Source of the DNA: an uncultured Naasia sp.
GTDB lineage: Bacteria; Actinomycetota; Actinomycetes; Actinomycetales; Microbacteriaceae
Direction: 5' to 3'
NCBI GenBank assembly: GCA_913778905.1
Contig: CAJYYA010000010.1
Location: forward strand, 372,001-436,000
DNA: 64,000 nucleotides
Part shown: positions 1-9,952 of the stretch, in pieces
Layout: each line of letters opens with the position of its first letter
Position numbering within the stretch: the stretch's first letter is position 1
Translations under genes and position numbers: made by a program
The notes under the pieces: model-generated
Told to the model about the DNA's origin: nothing
The model's input: the letters and a program-made list of their open reading frames with translations, nothing else
The model's database searches: none

Positions 1-255
1 GGGGTCGGGGGCTTGGCTGGACGGTCTCTCCTCGGCGGCACCCGTCCCCACGTGCGGGCGAGCTTCGGAGCGACCCGAAGATGCTGCGGTTCCGGGACTG
101 TCCGCCTTCGATCCGGCCCCCCGAGCCGGGGCCTTCCGAGCGGCGTCCTTCGCGGCGGCACTCTTCGTTGCTCGCGGAGAGACGCCGGCACGAGCAGTGT
201 CGCTGGGCGCCTCCGGCGGCGGCTTGGGGACCTCGAAGCCGACGGGGCGCTTCAC
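1..255 (-). CDS. ftsQ: FtsQ/DivIB N-terminus (partial, runs off left edge)
   Basis: An open frame of 85 codons begins with GTG at 255-253, directly after the murC stop codon (TAG at 258-256), and has no stop before the window edge. It reads VKRPVGFEVPKPPPE and continues as an Ala/Pro/Lys/Arg-rich, low-complexity stretch. That is the expected charged cytoplasmic N-terminus of actinobacterial FtsQ, the bitopic divisome protein; its membrane helix and POTRA domain would lie outside the window. The call rests on position (murC-ftsQ order in dcw clusters) and composition, because the conserved domain is not present here. The stop/start abutment implies translational coupling with murC. Confidence 0.7.
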   Translation of the reverse strand, partial: MKRPVGFEVPKPPPEAPSDTARAGVSPRATKSAAAKDAARKAPARGAGSKADSPGTAASSGRSEARPHVGTGAAEERPSSQAPDP

Positions 256-1665
256 CTAGTGCCCGCTTCCGGACTCGGCGTCGAGTGCCTCGAGCACCTG
301 CGGCACGATCCGATACACGCTCCCGCAGCTCAGCGTCATGACGATGTCGCCGTCGCGAGCCAGCTCGGCGGCGCGTTGCGCGGCCGCCTGCCAGTCCGGG
401 AGGAAGTCGACACGGGACTGGTCGGTGAACTCTCGACTGACGAACTCCCCCGTCACCCCCTCGACGGGATCTTCGCGCGCGCCGTCCACGTCGAGGACGA
501 TCGTGTGATCGGCCATCTCCTCGTAGACGGCCGCGAACTGCGGCGACATCAGCTGAGTCCGGCTGAAGAGGTGCGGCTGGTGAATGGCGATGATCCGGCC
601 GCCACCGACCACGCTGCGCGCGGTCGCCAGCGCGGCGGCCGCTTCGGACGGGTGGTGGGCGTAGTCGTCGTACACCTTGACCCCGCGACGCTCGCCCTTG
701 AGCTCGAACCGGCGCTTCGTGCCGCCGAAAGCGCCGAGAGCGCGGGCGGCCGACTGGCCTTCGAATCCGAGAGCGACCAGCACGGCGAACGCGCCGGTCG
801 CATTGATGGCGTTGTGGCGGCCCGCGACCCCGAGGGTGACCGGGTAGTCGGCGCCCTTCCAGGTGACGGTGAACGTCACCGCATCGGCCGTCACGATGTC
901 GCGCACGCGAACGTCCGCATCGGCGCTCTCGCCGAAAGTGACGACGTTCTTGTTCGAGATGAGCTCGCGGATGCGCTGGGCGCCGGAGTCGTCGGACGAC
1001 AGGATCACGAGCTCGCTGGCCCGGTCCGCGAAGATGCCGAACGCGGCGTCGAACGCCCCGACGCTGCCGTAGTGGTCGAGGTGGTCCGAATCGACGTTGG
1101 TGATCAGCGCGATCGCGGTGTCGTAGAGCAGGAACGAGCCGTCCGACTCGTCGGCCTCGAGCACGAAGAGGTCGCTGGGGCCGCTCGCGGCGCTGGTCCC
1201 GACCGACGAGATGACACCGCCGTTGACGAAGTTCGGCCCCGCCTCCAGCTCGAGCAGCGCGGAGACGATCATGCCCGCCGAGGTCGTCTTGCCGTGCGCG
1301 CCCGCAACCGAGACCACGCGCTTGCCGGTCGTGAGCCACTTGAGAGCCTGCGAGCGGTGCAGGATCGTCAGGCCCCGCTCGCGAGCCGCGACGTATTCGG
1401 GGTTGTCCTCCCAGAGCGCGCTCGTCACGACCAACGTGTCCGCATCCGCGATGTTGGCGGCGTCGTGGCCCACCGAGATGCGAGCGCCCAGATCGCGCAG
1501 CCCCTGCAGGTAGGGACCTTCGTCGCGATCGGATCCGGACACCTGGTACCCGGCCTCCAGGAACATGCGGGCGATCCCGCTCATACCGGATCCCCCGATG
1601 CCCACGAAATGGAGCTTTCCGGGGTCGGCGGGCAAGGTCAGCGAGAGGTCGGGCTTGATCGGCAC
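256..1665 (-). CDS. murC: UDP-N-acetylmuramate--L-alanine ligase MurC
   Basis: MurC adds L-alanine to UDP-MurNAc in the cytoplasm, the first step of stem-peptide synthesis. The 469-residue product starts VPIKPDLSL, followed by the UDP-binding [11 protein letters not shown] motif near residue 20 and the Mur-ligase ATP loop GAHGKTT. Length and domain order are normal for the family. I place the start at the GTG of 1665-1663, 10 bp after the murG stop, because the upstream in-frame extension overlaps murG and has no family similarity. It is part of the minus-strand dcw operon, between murG and ftsQ. Confidence 0.95.
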   Translation of the reverse strand: MPIKPDLSLTLPADPGKLHFVGIGGSGMSGIARMFLEAGYQVSGSDRDEGPYLQGLRDLGARISVGHDAANIADADTLVVTSALWEDNPEYVAARERGLTILHRSQALKWLTTGKRVVSVAGAHGKTTSAGMIVSALLELEAGPNFVNGGVISSVGTSAASGPSDLFVLEADESDGSFLLYDTAIALITNVDSDHLDHYGSVGAFDAAFGIFADRASELVILSSDDSGAQRIRELISNKNVVTFGESADADVRVRDIVTADAVTFTVTWKGADYPVTLGVAGRHNAINATGAFAVLVALGFEGQSAARALGAFGGTKRRFELKGERRGVKVYDDYAHHPSEAAAALATARSVVGGGRIIAIHQPHLFSRTQLMSPQFAAVYEEMADHTIVLDVDGAREDPVEGVTGEFVSREFTDQSRVDFLPDWQAAAQRAAELARDGDIVMTLSCGSVYRIVPQVLEALDAESGSGH

Positions 1666-1675
1666 GCGTTCTACC

Positions 1676-2767
1676 CTAGGCTCGCCGCGCCGATGCGGCC
1701 GTGAGGGCGGCCTCGAACAGATCAGCGGTTCGGTCGGCTCCATCGCGCACACCCGTGCGCGCCGATGCCGCTGCCATGGCCGCCACACGGGCGGGCTCGG
1801 CTAAGAGCGGAAGCAGCGACGACTCGACCCAGCCCGGCACGAAGTCGGCGTCGTCCACGAGGAGCGCTCCCCCCGCCTCCACGACGCCGCGCGCATTGAA
1901 GCGCTGCTCGCCGTTGCCGACGGGGTAGGGAACGTACACGGCAGGAACGCCGAGCGCAGACAACTCGCTGACGGTCGCGGCACCGGCCCGCGATACGGCG
2001 AAGTCGGCCACGGCGAGGGCGAGCTCCATCCGGTCGCAGTAATCGAGCATCCGATAGCCGGGCAGGCCCGGGTCGGTGACCTCGGCCCTGCCGCCGACGA
2101 TGTGCAGGATCTGCCATCCGGCGGCGAGGATCCTGCTCGCCGAGGCGTGGACGGTGGCGTTGAGACGACGAGCCCCCAGCGAACCGCCCGTGACGAGGAG
2201 CACGGGCCGCCCCGGGTCGAGATCGAACAGAGCGATCCCCTCGGCGCGGGAGGCGGAACGGTCGAGCATCTCGATCTCCCGTCGCAGCGGCATCCCCACG
2301 AGAGATGCCGCTCGCAGCGGGGTGCCCTCGAAGGCGATGCCGACCGAGTCGGTGAGCCGGGCACCGAGTCGGTTCGCGAGTCCCGGACGCGCGTTCGCCT
2401 CGTGCAGCGCGAGCGGCACTCCCGCGCGTCGGGCGGCCAGGTAAGCCGGAGCGGCCGCGTAGCCGCCGAAACCGGCGACCAGGTCGACGTCTCGGTCACG
2501 GATGGTCGACACGATGCCGCGGACGGTGGCTCCGAAGGCCGAAGGGAATCGCAGCGCGGAGGCGTTAGGCCGCCGAGGGAACGGCAGCCGCGGGATCGGC
2601 ACGAGTTCGTAGCCGCGTTGCGGGACGAGCCGGGCCTCCAGCCCCTCCCGGGTTCCGAGCACGAGCACCTCGTCCTCGGGGTTGCGCCTGCGGAGCGTGT
2701 CGGCGACGGCGAGCAGAGGGTTGACGTGGCCGGCGGTTCCGCCGCCCGCGAGAAGCCAGACGGTCAT
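1676..2767 (-). CDS. murG: MurG, lipid I to lipid II N-acetylglucosaminyltransferase
   Basis: MurG transfers GlcNAc from UDP-GlcNAc to lipid I at the inner membrane face, making lipid II. The 363-residue protein opens with the glycine-rich loop [16 protein letters not shown] of the acceptor-binding domain. The C-terminal half carries the GT28 donor-binding region ([11 protein letters not shown] and the [11 protein letters not shown] motif). Its ATG overlaps the ftsW stop codon in an ATGA arrangement (2767-2764), so translation is probably coupled to ftsW. Confidence 0.95.
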   Translation of the reverse strand: MTVWLLAGGGTAGHVNPLLAVADTLRRRNPEDEVLVLGTREGLEARLVPQRGYELVPIPRLPFPRRPNASALRFPSAFGATVRGIVSTIRDRDVDLVAGFGGYAAAPAYLAARRAGVPLALHEANARPGLANRLGARLTDSVGIAFEGTPLRAASLVGMPLRREIEMLDRSASRAEGIALFDLDPGRPVLLVTGGSLGARRLNATVHASASRILAAGWQILHIVGGRAEVTDPGLPGYRMLDYCDRMELALAVADFAVSRAGAATVSELSALGVPAVYVPYPVGNGEQRFNARGVVEAGGALLVDDADFVPGWVESSLLPLLAEPARVAAMAAASARTGVRDGADRTADLFEAALTAASARRA

Positions 2768-4323
2768 GCGGGGCCTCCTCGGCCGGTGCGTCGCGTCGGC
2801 GACGGGAAGGGCGGACGCATCGACGCGGTCGTCGCGTCGTCGCGTCGTCGATCACCTCGCGAGTAGGACAGCACCACCCCGATGGCCAGGAGCGCGACGA
2901 GGAGCGCCGAACCTCCGGCGGAGATGAGCGGGAGCGGAACCCCGAGAACGGGGAACACCCCGAGGATGACGCCGATGTTGACGAGAGCCTGACCTGTGAT
3001 CCAGACGACGATGCCGAGCACGACGAGACGGCCCATGGGGTCCATCCCCGCCCGCGACTGGATGCGGAGCATCGTGACCGCGAGCAGCACGAACAGGATG
3101 ACGACCAGGAGCGCGCCGATGAGTCCCATCTCCTCGCCGATGACGGCGAAGATGAAGTCGTTGTCGGCCTCCGGCAGCCAGGACCACTTGGCCTTGGAGT
3201 TCCCGAGCCCCACTCCGAAGATCCCGCCCGCCGCGAGGGCCCAACGGCCGTGCACGACCTGCCAGCAGTCGCCCAGGTAGTCGGCGTTGCAGCCGCTCAT
3301 CCACGAGTCGATGCGCGAGGTGCGCGAGCTGCTGGCCTGGGAGAGTATTCCGGCCACCGGGATTACGACCGCGAGCATGATGCCGAGGCGACTCAGAGGA
3401 ACACCCGAGAAGAACAGCATCGCGACCACGATGAGGATCATGATGAGCGCGGTTCCGAGGTCCTTGCCGAGCAGGACCAGACCGATCGGCACCGAGACGA
3501 CGAGCAGGGCCGGAAGCAGGACTCGACGCCAGTCGCCCAGGTTGGCCCGGTGGTCGGCGAGCCATCTGCCGAGCCAGAGGATCATGCCGAGCTTCCCGAC
3601 CTCCGCAGGCTGGAAACCGAAACCGCCGACGAGCCGGAGCCAGTTACGGTTGCCGCCGAACTCGTAACCGAGCGGCGTGAACACCAGGAGCTGGAGCCCG
3701 ACGGCAGCGATCAGGAAGACCAGCGCGCCCTTGGTCCACAGACGACTCGGCATGCGCGACACCACCAGCATGAGCGGGACCGCGACCACGGCGATCGTGC
3801 CCTGCGAGGTGAACGATCCGAGGAAGCTCTTGCCGCTGGCCATGGCCTCGACGGAGGACGACGAGAGCACCATGACGAGGCCGAACGCGACGAGGAACAG
3901 CGTGACGCCGAGCAGCACGAAGTAGTCGGCGCTCTCGGCGACCACCGCGCGACCGAGGACGACCCGTGCGGAGAGACCCCGCTCGCCCTTCTCCTCGCCC
4001 TCGCGCTTCGATCCCCCGCGTGCGGCGAAGGGCATGCCGGGCCGCGAGGCCGCCGCCCGGGCGCGTGCGAGGAGCCCGCTGGGCCCCGCGGCGGCGTCCG
4101 AATCCGGGGCCGCCCGGGGAGGTTCTGCCGTCGGACCGGCGGATGACGGGATCCGATTCCCCTGAACGCCGACACGAGTCGCGGTCGGCGTCGTCACCCG
4201 GGGACCGGGTTGGGGAGCGGAGGGCCTCGCCGCCGACGGCCGCCGGTCAGCGGGAGTCTGGCTCGCGGTCGGGCTCTGTCCCGTCGCCTGCATCGGGCGC
4301 CGCACCCGGGGCGTCTCGGTCAT
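2764..4323 (-). CDS. ftsW: FtsW, SEDS-family septal peptidoglycan polymerase
   Basis: FtsW polymerises lipid II into septal glycan strands together with FtsI. The 519-residue protein has a long Pro/Ala/Arg-rich cytoplasmic N-terminus of about 115 residues. It is followed by the multi-spanning SEDS core, with GKDLGTALIM, the RIDSWM region and the C-terminal GVPLPLISAGGSALL motif. I chose the ATG at 4323 because an AAGGGG Shine-Dalgarno sits about 7 nt upstream. That start overlaps the 3' end of murD by 77 bp, a longer overlap than elsewhere in the cluster. A later ATG at 4293 is possible. Confidence 0.92.
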   Translation of the reverse strand: MTETPRVRRPMQATGQSPTASQTPADRRPSAARPSAPQPGPRVTTPTATRVGVQGNRIPSSAGPTAEPPRAAPDSDAAAGPSGLLARARAAASRPGMPFAARGGSKREGEEKGERGLSARVVLGRAVVAESADYFVLLGVTLFLVAFGLVMVLSSSSVEAMASGKSFLGSFTSQGTIAVVAVPLMLVVSRMPSRLWTKGALVFLIAAVGLQLLVFTPLGYEFGGNRNWLRLVGGFGFQPAEVGKLGMILWLGRWLADHRANLGDWRRVLLPALLVVSVPIGLVLLGKDLGTALIMILIVVAMLFFSGVPLSRLGIMLAVVIPVAGILSQASSSRTSRIDSWMSGCNADYLGDCWQVVHGRWALAAGGIFGVGLGNSKAKWSWLPEADNDFIFAVIGEEMGLIGALLVVILFVLLAVTMLRIQSRAGMDPMGRLVVLGIVVWITGQALVNIGVILGVFPVLGVPLPLISAGGSALLVALLAIGVVLSYSRGDRRRDDATTASMRPPFPSPTRRTGRGGPA

Positions 4324-5836
4324 GGTCTGCCCCTTCGTCGTGTGCGGACCCCGCATCGGGAGCCTGGGCCACCATGTCTCTCACCGCGGTGGCGAACTCG
4401 GTTCCACGGTGGCCGTAGTCGTCGAACTGGTCCATGGACGCCGCAGCCGGCGCCAACAGCACCACATCGCCCGCGCGAGCGACCGTGGTGGCCAAGCGCA
4501 CGACCTGGCGCATGACCGTCTCAGTCTCACTCGGGACCACTTCGAGGACGGGAACCTCCGGCGCGTGTCGCTCGAACGCCGCGAGGACCTCGGATCGTTC
4601 CACCCCGATGACCACCGCGGCGCGGAGCCGCGTGCGACGGTCACGGACCAGCGAGTCGATCTCGACGCCCTTGAGCAGTCCGCCCACGACCCAGATCACG
4701 TCATCGAAGGCGCCCAGGGACGCATCGGCCGCGTGCGGGTTGGTCGCCTTCGAGTCATCGATCCAACGCACGCCTGCGTGGGTCGTGACCAGCTCGATCC
4801 GGTGCGGGTCGAGACGGAACTCGGCGAGAGCGCGTCGGATGGCGGGGATCGGCACATCGGCCGCGCGCACGAGGGCACAGGCGGCGAGGACGTTCATCAC
4901 GATGTGAGGGGCCGCGAGACCCGCCGCGGCGAGCTGGTCGACCGTCGTGATCTCGAGCGCCGAATCTCGACGTTCCTCGAGGAACGCACGGTCGACCAGG
5001 ATGCCGTCGACGATGCCGAAGTCGCTCGGCCCGGGGATGCCGAGTCCGAAGCCGATCGCTCGTGCCCCGTCGATCACATCGGCGTCCTCGACCATGGTGC
5101 GGGTCGCGTCGTCGCCGAGGTTGTAGACGCAGGCGACACGGGTGTCGTCGTACACGTGACCCTTGGCCGCGGCGTACGCCTCGCGGGATCCGTGCCAATC
5201 GATGTGGTCATCGGCCAGGTTCAAGCACGCGCTGGCGAGCGGGGATACGCCGCGCATCCAGTGCAGCTGATAGCTCGACAGCTCGACGACGAGGACGTCG
5301 AAGCCCTCGGGGTCGCGGATGGCGTCGAGGACCGGGACGCCGATGTTGCCGCAAGCGGCCACCCGGCGACCATCGGCTCGCAGCATCGCGGCGGTCAGGC
5401 CGACGGTCGTGGTCTTGCCGTTGGTCCCCGTGACGGTGATCCATTCGGCGACGCGCCCTTCGACCTTGTCGCGCAGGCGCCAGGCGAGTTCGATGTCGCC
5501 CCACACCGTGATGCCGAGGCTCGCCACCCGTTCGAGGAGCGGGTTGTCCGGGTGGTACCCCGGCGAGACGATGACGACGTCCGGCGCGAAGGACTCGAGC
5601 GCATCCGCCCCGACGGCGTCATCGTTCTCGAGGGTGAGCGAGGCACCGATGACCTGCGTCAGCTGCACTCGCTCCGAGCTGGCGGACCGAGCGAAGACGC
5701 GGACCTCGCACCCGAGTTCGGTGAGGGTGTCGGCGGCCGAGAACCCGGTCATCCCGAGTCCCAGAACAGCGGCGCGGACGCCCTTCCAGTCGTGGTGCCA
5801 GCTGCGCAGAGCGTCGACGCGGTCGGCCGCCGTCAT
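4247..5836 (-). CDS. murD: UDP-N-acetylmuramoyl-L-alanine--D-glutamate ligase MurD
   Basis: MurD adds D-glutamate to UDP-MurNAc-L-Ala. The protein shows the N-terminal [13 protein letters not shown] nucleotide motif, the ATP loop [11 protein letters not shown] and the central DDHIDWHGS region. The last ~40 residues are an acidic Asp/Ala/Pro tail encoded where the gene overlaps ftsW. I prefer the ATG at 5836, which forms a 4-bp ATGA overlap with the mraY stop, as at other junctions of this operon. A GTG four codons upstream (5848) is the alternative. Confidence 0.93.
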   Translation of the reverse strand: MTAADRVDALRSWHHDWKGVRAAVLGLGMTGFSAADTLTELGCEVRVFARSASSERVQLTQVIGASLTLENDDAVGADALESFAPDVVIVSPGYHPDNPLLERVASLGITVWGDIELAWRLRDKVEGRVAEWITVTGTNGKTTTVGLTAAMLRADGRRVAACGNIGVPVLDAIRDPEGFDVLVVELSSYQLHWMRGVSPLASACLNLADDHIDWHGSREAYAAAKGHVYDDTRVACVYNLGDDATRTMVEDADVIDGARAIGFGLGIPGPSDFGIVDGILVDRAFLEERRDSALEITTVDQLAAAGLAAPHIVMNVLAACALVRAADVPIPAIRRALAEFRLDPHRIELVTTHAGVRWIDDSKATNPHAADASLGAFDDVIWVVGGLLKGVEIDSLVRDRRTRLRAAVVIGVERSEVLAAFERHAPEVPVLEVVPSETETVMRQVVRLATTVARAGDVVLLAPAAASMDQFDDYGHRGTEFATAVRDMVAQAPDAGSAHDEGADHDRDAPGAAPDAGDGTEPDREPDSR

Positions 5837-6930
5837 CTGCTCAGCCACTCGAGGTAGAAGGTCCCGACACCCGCGGCGGTCAGCAAGCCGCCGATGATCC
5901 AGAACCGCACGACGACCGTCACCTCGGCCCAGCCCTTGAGCTCGAAGTGATGGTGCAGCGGGCTCATGAGGAAGATGCGTTTGCCACGCGTCACCTTGAA
6001 GTACGCCCGCTGCAGGATGACCGAACCGACGACGATGACGAAGAGTCCGCCGATGAGCACGAGCAGCAACTCGGTGCGGCTGAGCACGGCGAGAGCGGCG
6101 AGAGCGCCACCGATGCCCAGGGAACCGGTGTCACCCATGAAGATCTGCGCCGGCGAGGTGTTCCACCAGAGGAACCCGATGAGCGCCCCGACGATGGCGG
6201 TCGCGACGATCGCGAGGTCCAGCGGATCCCTCACGTCATAGGCCTTGTACATCACGTCCGGATCGATCGTCGCCGAGAAGGCGTACTGGTTGTTCTGCCA
6301 GAAGCCGATGATCACGTAGGCGCCGATGGCGAAGATGGAGGCTCCCGTCGCCAGGCCGTCGAGACCGTCGGCGACGTTCACGCCGTTGGAGGCGCTCGTC
6401 ACGATGCCGGCGATCCAGATGATGTACACGATGACCCCCGCGACAGCGCCGAACATCATGACGAAGTCGAAGCGCGTGTCGCGGAAGAGGGAGATCGCTG
6501 TCGTGGCGGGGGTCAGCCCGTCGCGGTTCGGGAACTGCAGGGCGAGCAGAGCGAACGCCGTGGCGACGATGACCTGCCCGAGGATCTTGGCCCAGCCGCC
6601 GAGACCGAGGCTGCGCTGGTTCCGGGTCTTGAGGAAGTCGTCGAGGAAGCCGACGGCCCCGAGCCCCACCATCATGAACAGCACGAGCAGACCGGAGATC
6701 TGGATGGGCTCGGCGCTCGTGATGGTGCCCGTGAAGTATCCGACCACAGTGCCGGCGATGATCACGAGACCGCCCATGGTGGGCGTGCCGTGCTTGGCGT
6801 GGTGGCTGGTCGGTCCGTCCTCGCGGATGAACTGACCCCATTCGATCTTCTTGAACAGCCGGATGAACACCGGGGTCAGGAAGAGGGTGAAGAGGAGCGA
6901 GACCGCCCCGGCTGTCAGAAGCGCTTGCAT
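5833..6930 (-). CDS. mraY: MraY, phospho-MurNAc-pentapeptide transferase
   Basis: MraY moves phospho-MurNAc-pentapeptide onto undecaprenyl phosphate to make lipid I. The 365-residue protein is almost wholly hydrophobic, consistent with about ten membrane helices. It carries [16 protein letters not shown], the aspartate-rich [16 protein letters not shown] loop, and [12 protein letters not shown], and ends with the [13 protein letters not shown] histidine motif. All catalytic motifs are intact. Its start overlaps the murF 3' end by 16 bp. Confidence 0.96.
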   Translation of the reverse strand: MQALLTAGAVSLLFTLFLTPVFIRLFKKIEWGQFIREDGPTSHHAKHGTPTMGGLVIIAGTVVGYFTGTITSAEPIQISGLLVLFMMVGLGAVGFLDDFLKTRNQRSLGLGGWAKILGQVIVATAFALLALQFPNRDGLTPATTAISLFRDTRFDFVMMFGAVAGVIVYIIWIAGIVTSASNGVNVADGLDGLATGASIFAIGAYVIIGFWQNNQYAFSATIDPDVMYKAYDVRDPLDLAIVATAIVGALIGFLWWNTSPAQIFMGDTGSLGIGGALAALAVLSRTELLLVLIGGLFVIVVGSVILQRAYFKVTRGKRIFLMSPLHHHFELKGWAEVTVVVRFWIIGGLLTAAGVGTFYLEWLSR

Positions 6931-8336
6931 GACACCAGTTCTCCGAGTCGGTCGCCGAGGAACCGCAGCCCGGCGGAGTTGGAGGACTTCACCAGCACGA
7001 GGTCGCCCGCGCGCAGCATGTCCGCGACCAGGTCGTAGGCCTCGTCGGCGGTCGCGACCCAGCGCGACTCACCGTCCCAGGAACCCTCCTTCTCGGCGGC
7101 GAGGTGCAGACGCTTGGCGCCTTCCCCCACCACGACCAGCTGCGACACGTTGAGGCGCACCGCGAGAAGGCCGATGCGGTCGTGCTCCTCGCCGGAGAGG
7201 TCGCCGAGCTCGGTCATCTCACCGAGGATCGCGATGGTGCGTGTCGCCTCGGTGCCGAGAATGGCGAGCGTCTTGAGAGCGGCGGCCATCGAATCGGGGC
7301 TCGCGTTGTAGGCGTCGTTGATGACGGCCGTGTCGAGGCCGGGCAGGACCTCCATGCGCCAGCGTTCGGCCCGGGTCACGCTCTCGAGGCCGGCCACGAT
7401 GTCGTCGCCACTCACTCCGAGCTCGTGCGCCGCGGTCGCCGCGGCCAGAGCGTTGGTCACGTGATGCTCGCCGAGCACCCGGAACTGCACGGGGCGGGGC
7501 TCCTCCCCCGGCAGCAGCAGCCGGAACGAGGTCCCGCTCGTGTCGACACGCACCGAGTCGGCACGCACGTCCGCCGCCGGGCTCTGACCGAAACGCACCA
7601 CGCGGGCCGCAGTCTTGTCGGCCATGCCGTTCACCCTGGGGTCGTCGACGTTCAGGACCGCGACGTCGGTGGGCTCGAGGTCCGCCACCATCTCCGTCTT
7701 CGTCTTGAGCGTCCACTCGATGCCGCCGAACTCGCCCGCGTGGGCCAGGCCCACCGTCAGGACGATGCCCACATCCGGCTTTGCCATGCGGATGAGCCGG
7801 GTGATCTCGCCCTTGCCCGACGCGCCCATCTCGAGCACGAGGAAACGGGTGTCCTCGGTGAGCTTGAGCATCGTGAGCGGGGCGCCCACCTCGTTGTTGA
7901 ACGACTCGCGCGGGGCCACCGTCGCGCCCACGCGCGAGAGGATCGCGTCGAGCAGGTTCTTGGTCGTGGTCTTCCCGTTCGAGCCGGTGACCGCGGCCAC
8001 CTTGAGGTCACCGCGCTCCCGTACACGACGCACCACATACGTCGCCAGCGCACCGAGCGCCTCGGTCGCGTCCTCGACGACGACCTGCGCCACCGCGATC
8101 TCGAGGGGCCGTTCGACGATCAGGAGCGCAGCCCCGTTCTCGACGGCGGCGGGCGCGAAGAGATGCCCGTCCGTGGCCTCGCCGCGACGCGCGACGAAGA
8201 TGCCGCCGGGCTTTATCTCGCGGGAATCGGTCTCGACGGTGCCGGAGACCTTGGTCTCCGACATGTCCGGGCTGTCGCCGAGTTCCAGCCGACCTCTCGT
8301 GGCCTCGGCGATCTCCGCCAGTGTCAGGGCGATCAC
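6915..8336 (-). CDS. murF: MurF, UDP-MurNAc-tripeptide--D-Ala-D-Ala ligase
   Basis: MurF finishes the UDP-MurNAc pentapeptide by adding D-Ala-D-Ala. The 473-residue product begins [15 protein letters not shown] at the GTG of 8336, which overlaps the murE stop as GTGA. The ATP loop is [10 protein letters not shown], and the later [11 protein letters not shown] motif is typical of MurF. The frame stays open far upstream of this start, but that part is antisense-free noise inside murE and carries no family similarity. Confidence 0.95.
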   Translation of the reverse strand: MIALTLAEIAEATRGRLELGDSPDMSETKVSGTVETDSREIKPGGIFVARRGEATDGHLFAPAAVENGAALLIVERPLEIAVAQVVVEDATEALGALATYVVRRVRERGDLKVAAVTGSNGKTTTKNLLDAILSRVGATVAPRESFNNEVGAPLTMLKLTEDTRFLVLEMGASGKGEITRLIRMAKPDVGIVLTVGLAHAGEFGGIEWTLKTKTEMVADLEPTDVAVLNVDDPRVNGMADKTAARVVRFGQSPAADVRADSVRVDTSGTSFRLLLPGEEPRPVQFRVLGEHHVTNALAAATAAHELGVSGDDIVAGLESVTRAERWRMEVLPGLDTAVINDAYNASPDSMAAALKTLAILGTEATRTIAILGEMTELGDLSGEEHDRIGLLAVRLNVSQLVVVGEGAKRLHLAAEKEGSWDGESRWVATADEAYDLVADMLRAGDLVLVKSSNSAGLRFLGDRLGELVSCKRF

Positions 8337-9880
8337 TCTTCGCCTCCGTCCCAGCCCGCTTCGCGCAGGGCCAGACGGGCATCGTCGCGTGCCGAGTAGG
8401 GGTGCTTCACTCCGGAGATCTCCTGGTAGTCCTCGTGTCCGGGGCCCGCGTAGAGCACCGTGTCGCCCTCCCGGGCGAGCGAGATGGCGAGGCGCAGCGC
8501 CTCGCGGGGGTCCGCGACCTCGTGGATCTCGCGCTCGGGAACAGCCGCGCGCGCGGCGTTCACGAGTGTCGTCCGGATCGCGGCGGGGTCCTCGTAGCGC
8601 GGGTGGAAGTCGGTCACGATCACGACATCGGAGCCGCGAGCCGCGATCGCGCCCATGTCGGCGCGCTTGGTCCTGTCGCGATCGCCATCGGCACCGAAGA
8701 CCATGATCAGCTTGCCCGGCGTGAGCGGCCGCAGGGCGTCGAGCGTGTTGAGGAACGCATCGGGGGTGTGCCCGTAGTCGATGAAGACGGTGGGGCCGCT
8801 GTCGCCCGAGACGCGCTCGGCACGTCCGGGGATGTAGACCTGGATGCCGCCGTCGCGACTCAGCGCGTGCTGCACCGCCTCCGCCTCGAAGCCGGCCTCG
8901 ACCAGCATGACGAGGGCCAGCGCGGCGTTCGCGGCCATGAACCAGCCGAAGAGCGGCACGCGGGTCTCGATGACCGTTCCGCCGGGCCCGGTGAGGGTGA
9001 AGTCGGTGTGCAGGCGGTCCTCGACGGTGACCTCGACCCGCCAGTCGGCCTCGACCGTCGTCCCCGTCGCGAGCGTCGTCACCGGCACCCGGCTCTCGTC
9101 GGCCAGACGGCGACCCCACGGCCCGTCGACCGTCACGACGGCCTTGCGGGCGCGATCGGGGTCGAACAGAGCGCGCTTGGCCTCGAAGTACTCCTTCATG
9201 TCGCCGTAATCGTCGAGATGGTCGTGGCTCAGGTTGGTGAAACCGACGACGTCGAAGACCACGCCGTTCACGCGACCGCGGGTGACGGCCTGAGCCGACA
9301 CCTCGATGGCGGCGGCGCGGGCCTCGTTCTCGCGCATGCGGGCGAGGAGTCCGTGGAGCTCGCTCGCTTCGGGCGTCGTGAGCGACGCCGAGACGACCTG
9401 ATCCCCGACTCGACGCTCCGCGGTGGAGCTGAGCCCCGTGCGAACGCCGAGCTGACGCAGCACGGCCTCGAGCAGATAGACGACGCTCGTCTTGCCGTTC
9501 GTCCCGGTCACGCCGAAGGTCAGCGGCGGGTGCTCGTCCGTGCGATAGATCCAGGCCGAGACCTCGCCGAGCGCACCGCGCGGGTCGGCCGTGATGAGGA
9601 CCGGGATGCCGAGGTCGCCTGCGCGGTCCGCTCCGGCTGAATCCGTCAGCAGAGCCGTGGCCCCGGCGTCCCGAGCCTGGCCGGCGAAATCGGCGCCGTG
9701 CGAGCGCGCACCGGGGAGTCCGACATACAGGTCGCCGTCTTCCACAGCCCGCGAATCGAGGCAGACGCCTCGGATCTCCTCGTCGTCGAGATCGCCGCGC
9801 ACGTCGAAGTCGAACACCCGCGCGAGCTCGGCGAGCGAGCGGGGAACGGGATGTTCGGGTCGGATGGTCGAGTTCGTCAG
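8333..9880 (-). CDS. murE: MurE-type ligase adding the third stem-peptide residue
   Basis: MurE adds the position-3 amino acid to UDP-MurNAc-L-Ala-D-Glu. The ATP loop is GTNGKTSVVYLLEA. Where DAP-adding enzymes have DNPR, this one reads DFHPR (8611-8597), so the substrate is probably not meso-DAP. That fits Microbacteriaceae walls, which use Lys, Orn, homoserine or diaminobutyrate, but the substrate cannot be told from sequence. The start is unusual. Family-typical residues IRPEHPVPRSLAELA lie in frame upstream of the first GTG (9817), and the only plausible start for them is a CTG at 9880 with AGAGGA about 8 nt before it. With that start the protein is 515 residues; from the GTG it is 494. 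Confidence 0.88.
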   Translation of the reverse strand: MTNSTIRPEHPVPRSLAELARVFDFDVRGDLDDEEIRGVCLDSRAVEDGDLYVGLPGARSHGADFAGQARDAGATALLTDSAGADRAGDLGIPVLITADPRGALGEVSAWIYRTDEHPPLTFGVTGTNGKTSVVYLLEAVLRQLGVRTGLSSTAERRVGDQVVSASLTTPEASELHGLLARMRENEARAAAIEVSAQAVTRGRVNGVVFDVVGFTNLSHDHLDDYGDMKEYFEAKRALFDPDRARKAVVTVDGPWGRRLADESRVPVTTLATGTTVEADWRVEVTVEDRLHTDFTLTGPGGTVIETRVPLFGWFMAANAALALVMLVEAGFEAEAVQHALSRDGGIQVYIPGRAERVSGDSGPTVFIDYGHTPDAFLNTLDALRPLTPGKLIMVFGADGDRDRTKRADMGAIAARGSDVVIVTDFHPRYEDPAAIRTTLVNAARAAVPEREIHEVADPREALRLAISLAREGDTVLYAGPGHEDYQEISGVKHPYSARDDARLALREAGWDGGEE

Positions 9881-9952
9881 TTCCGGCGTCCTCTTCTACT
9901 GATCGTGGATCCCGCGTGCTGCGAGTCCCTCGGGACTCTCTCGCAGTCGGTC

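Noticed and set aside
13-1704. 563-codon open frame on the plus strand opposite murC
   Set aside because: An antisense shadow caused by high GC; the murC frame on the other strand has clear Mur-ligase motifs, and this translation has none.
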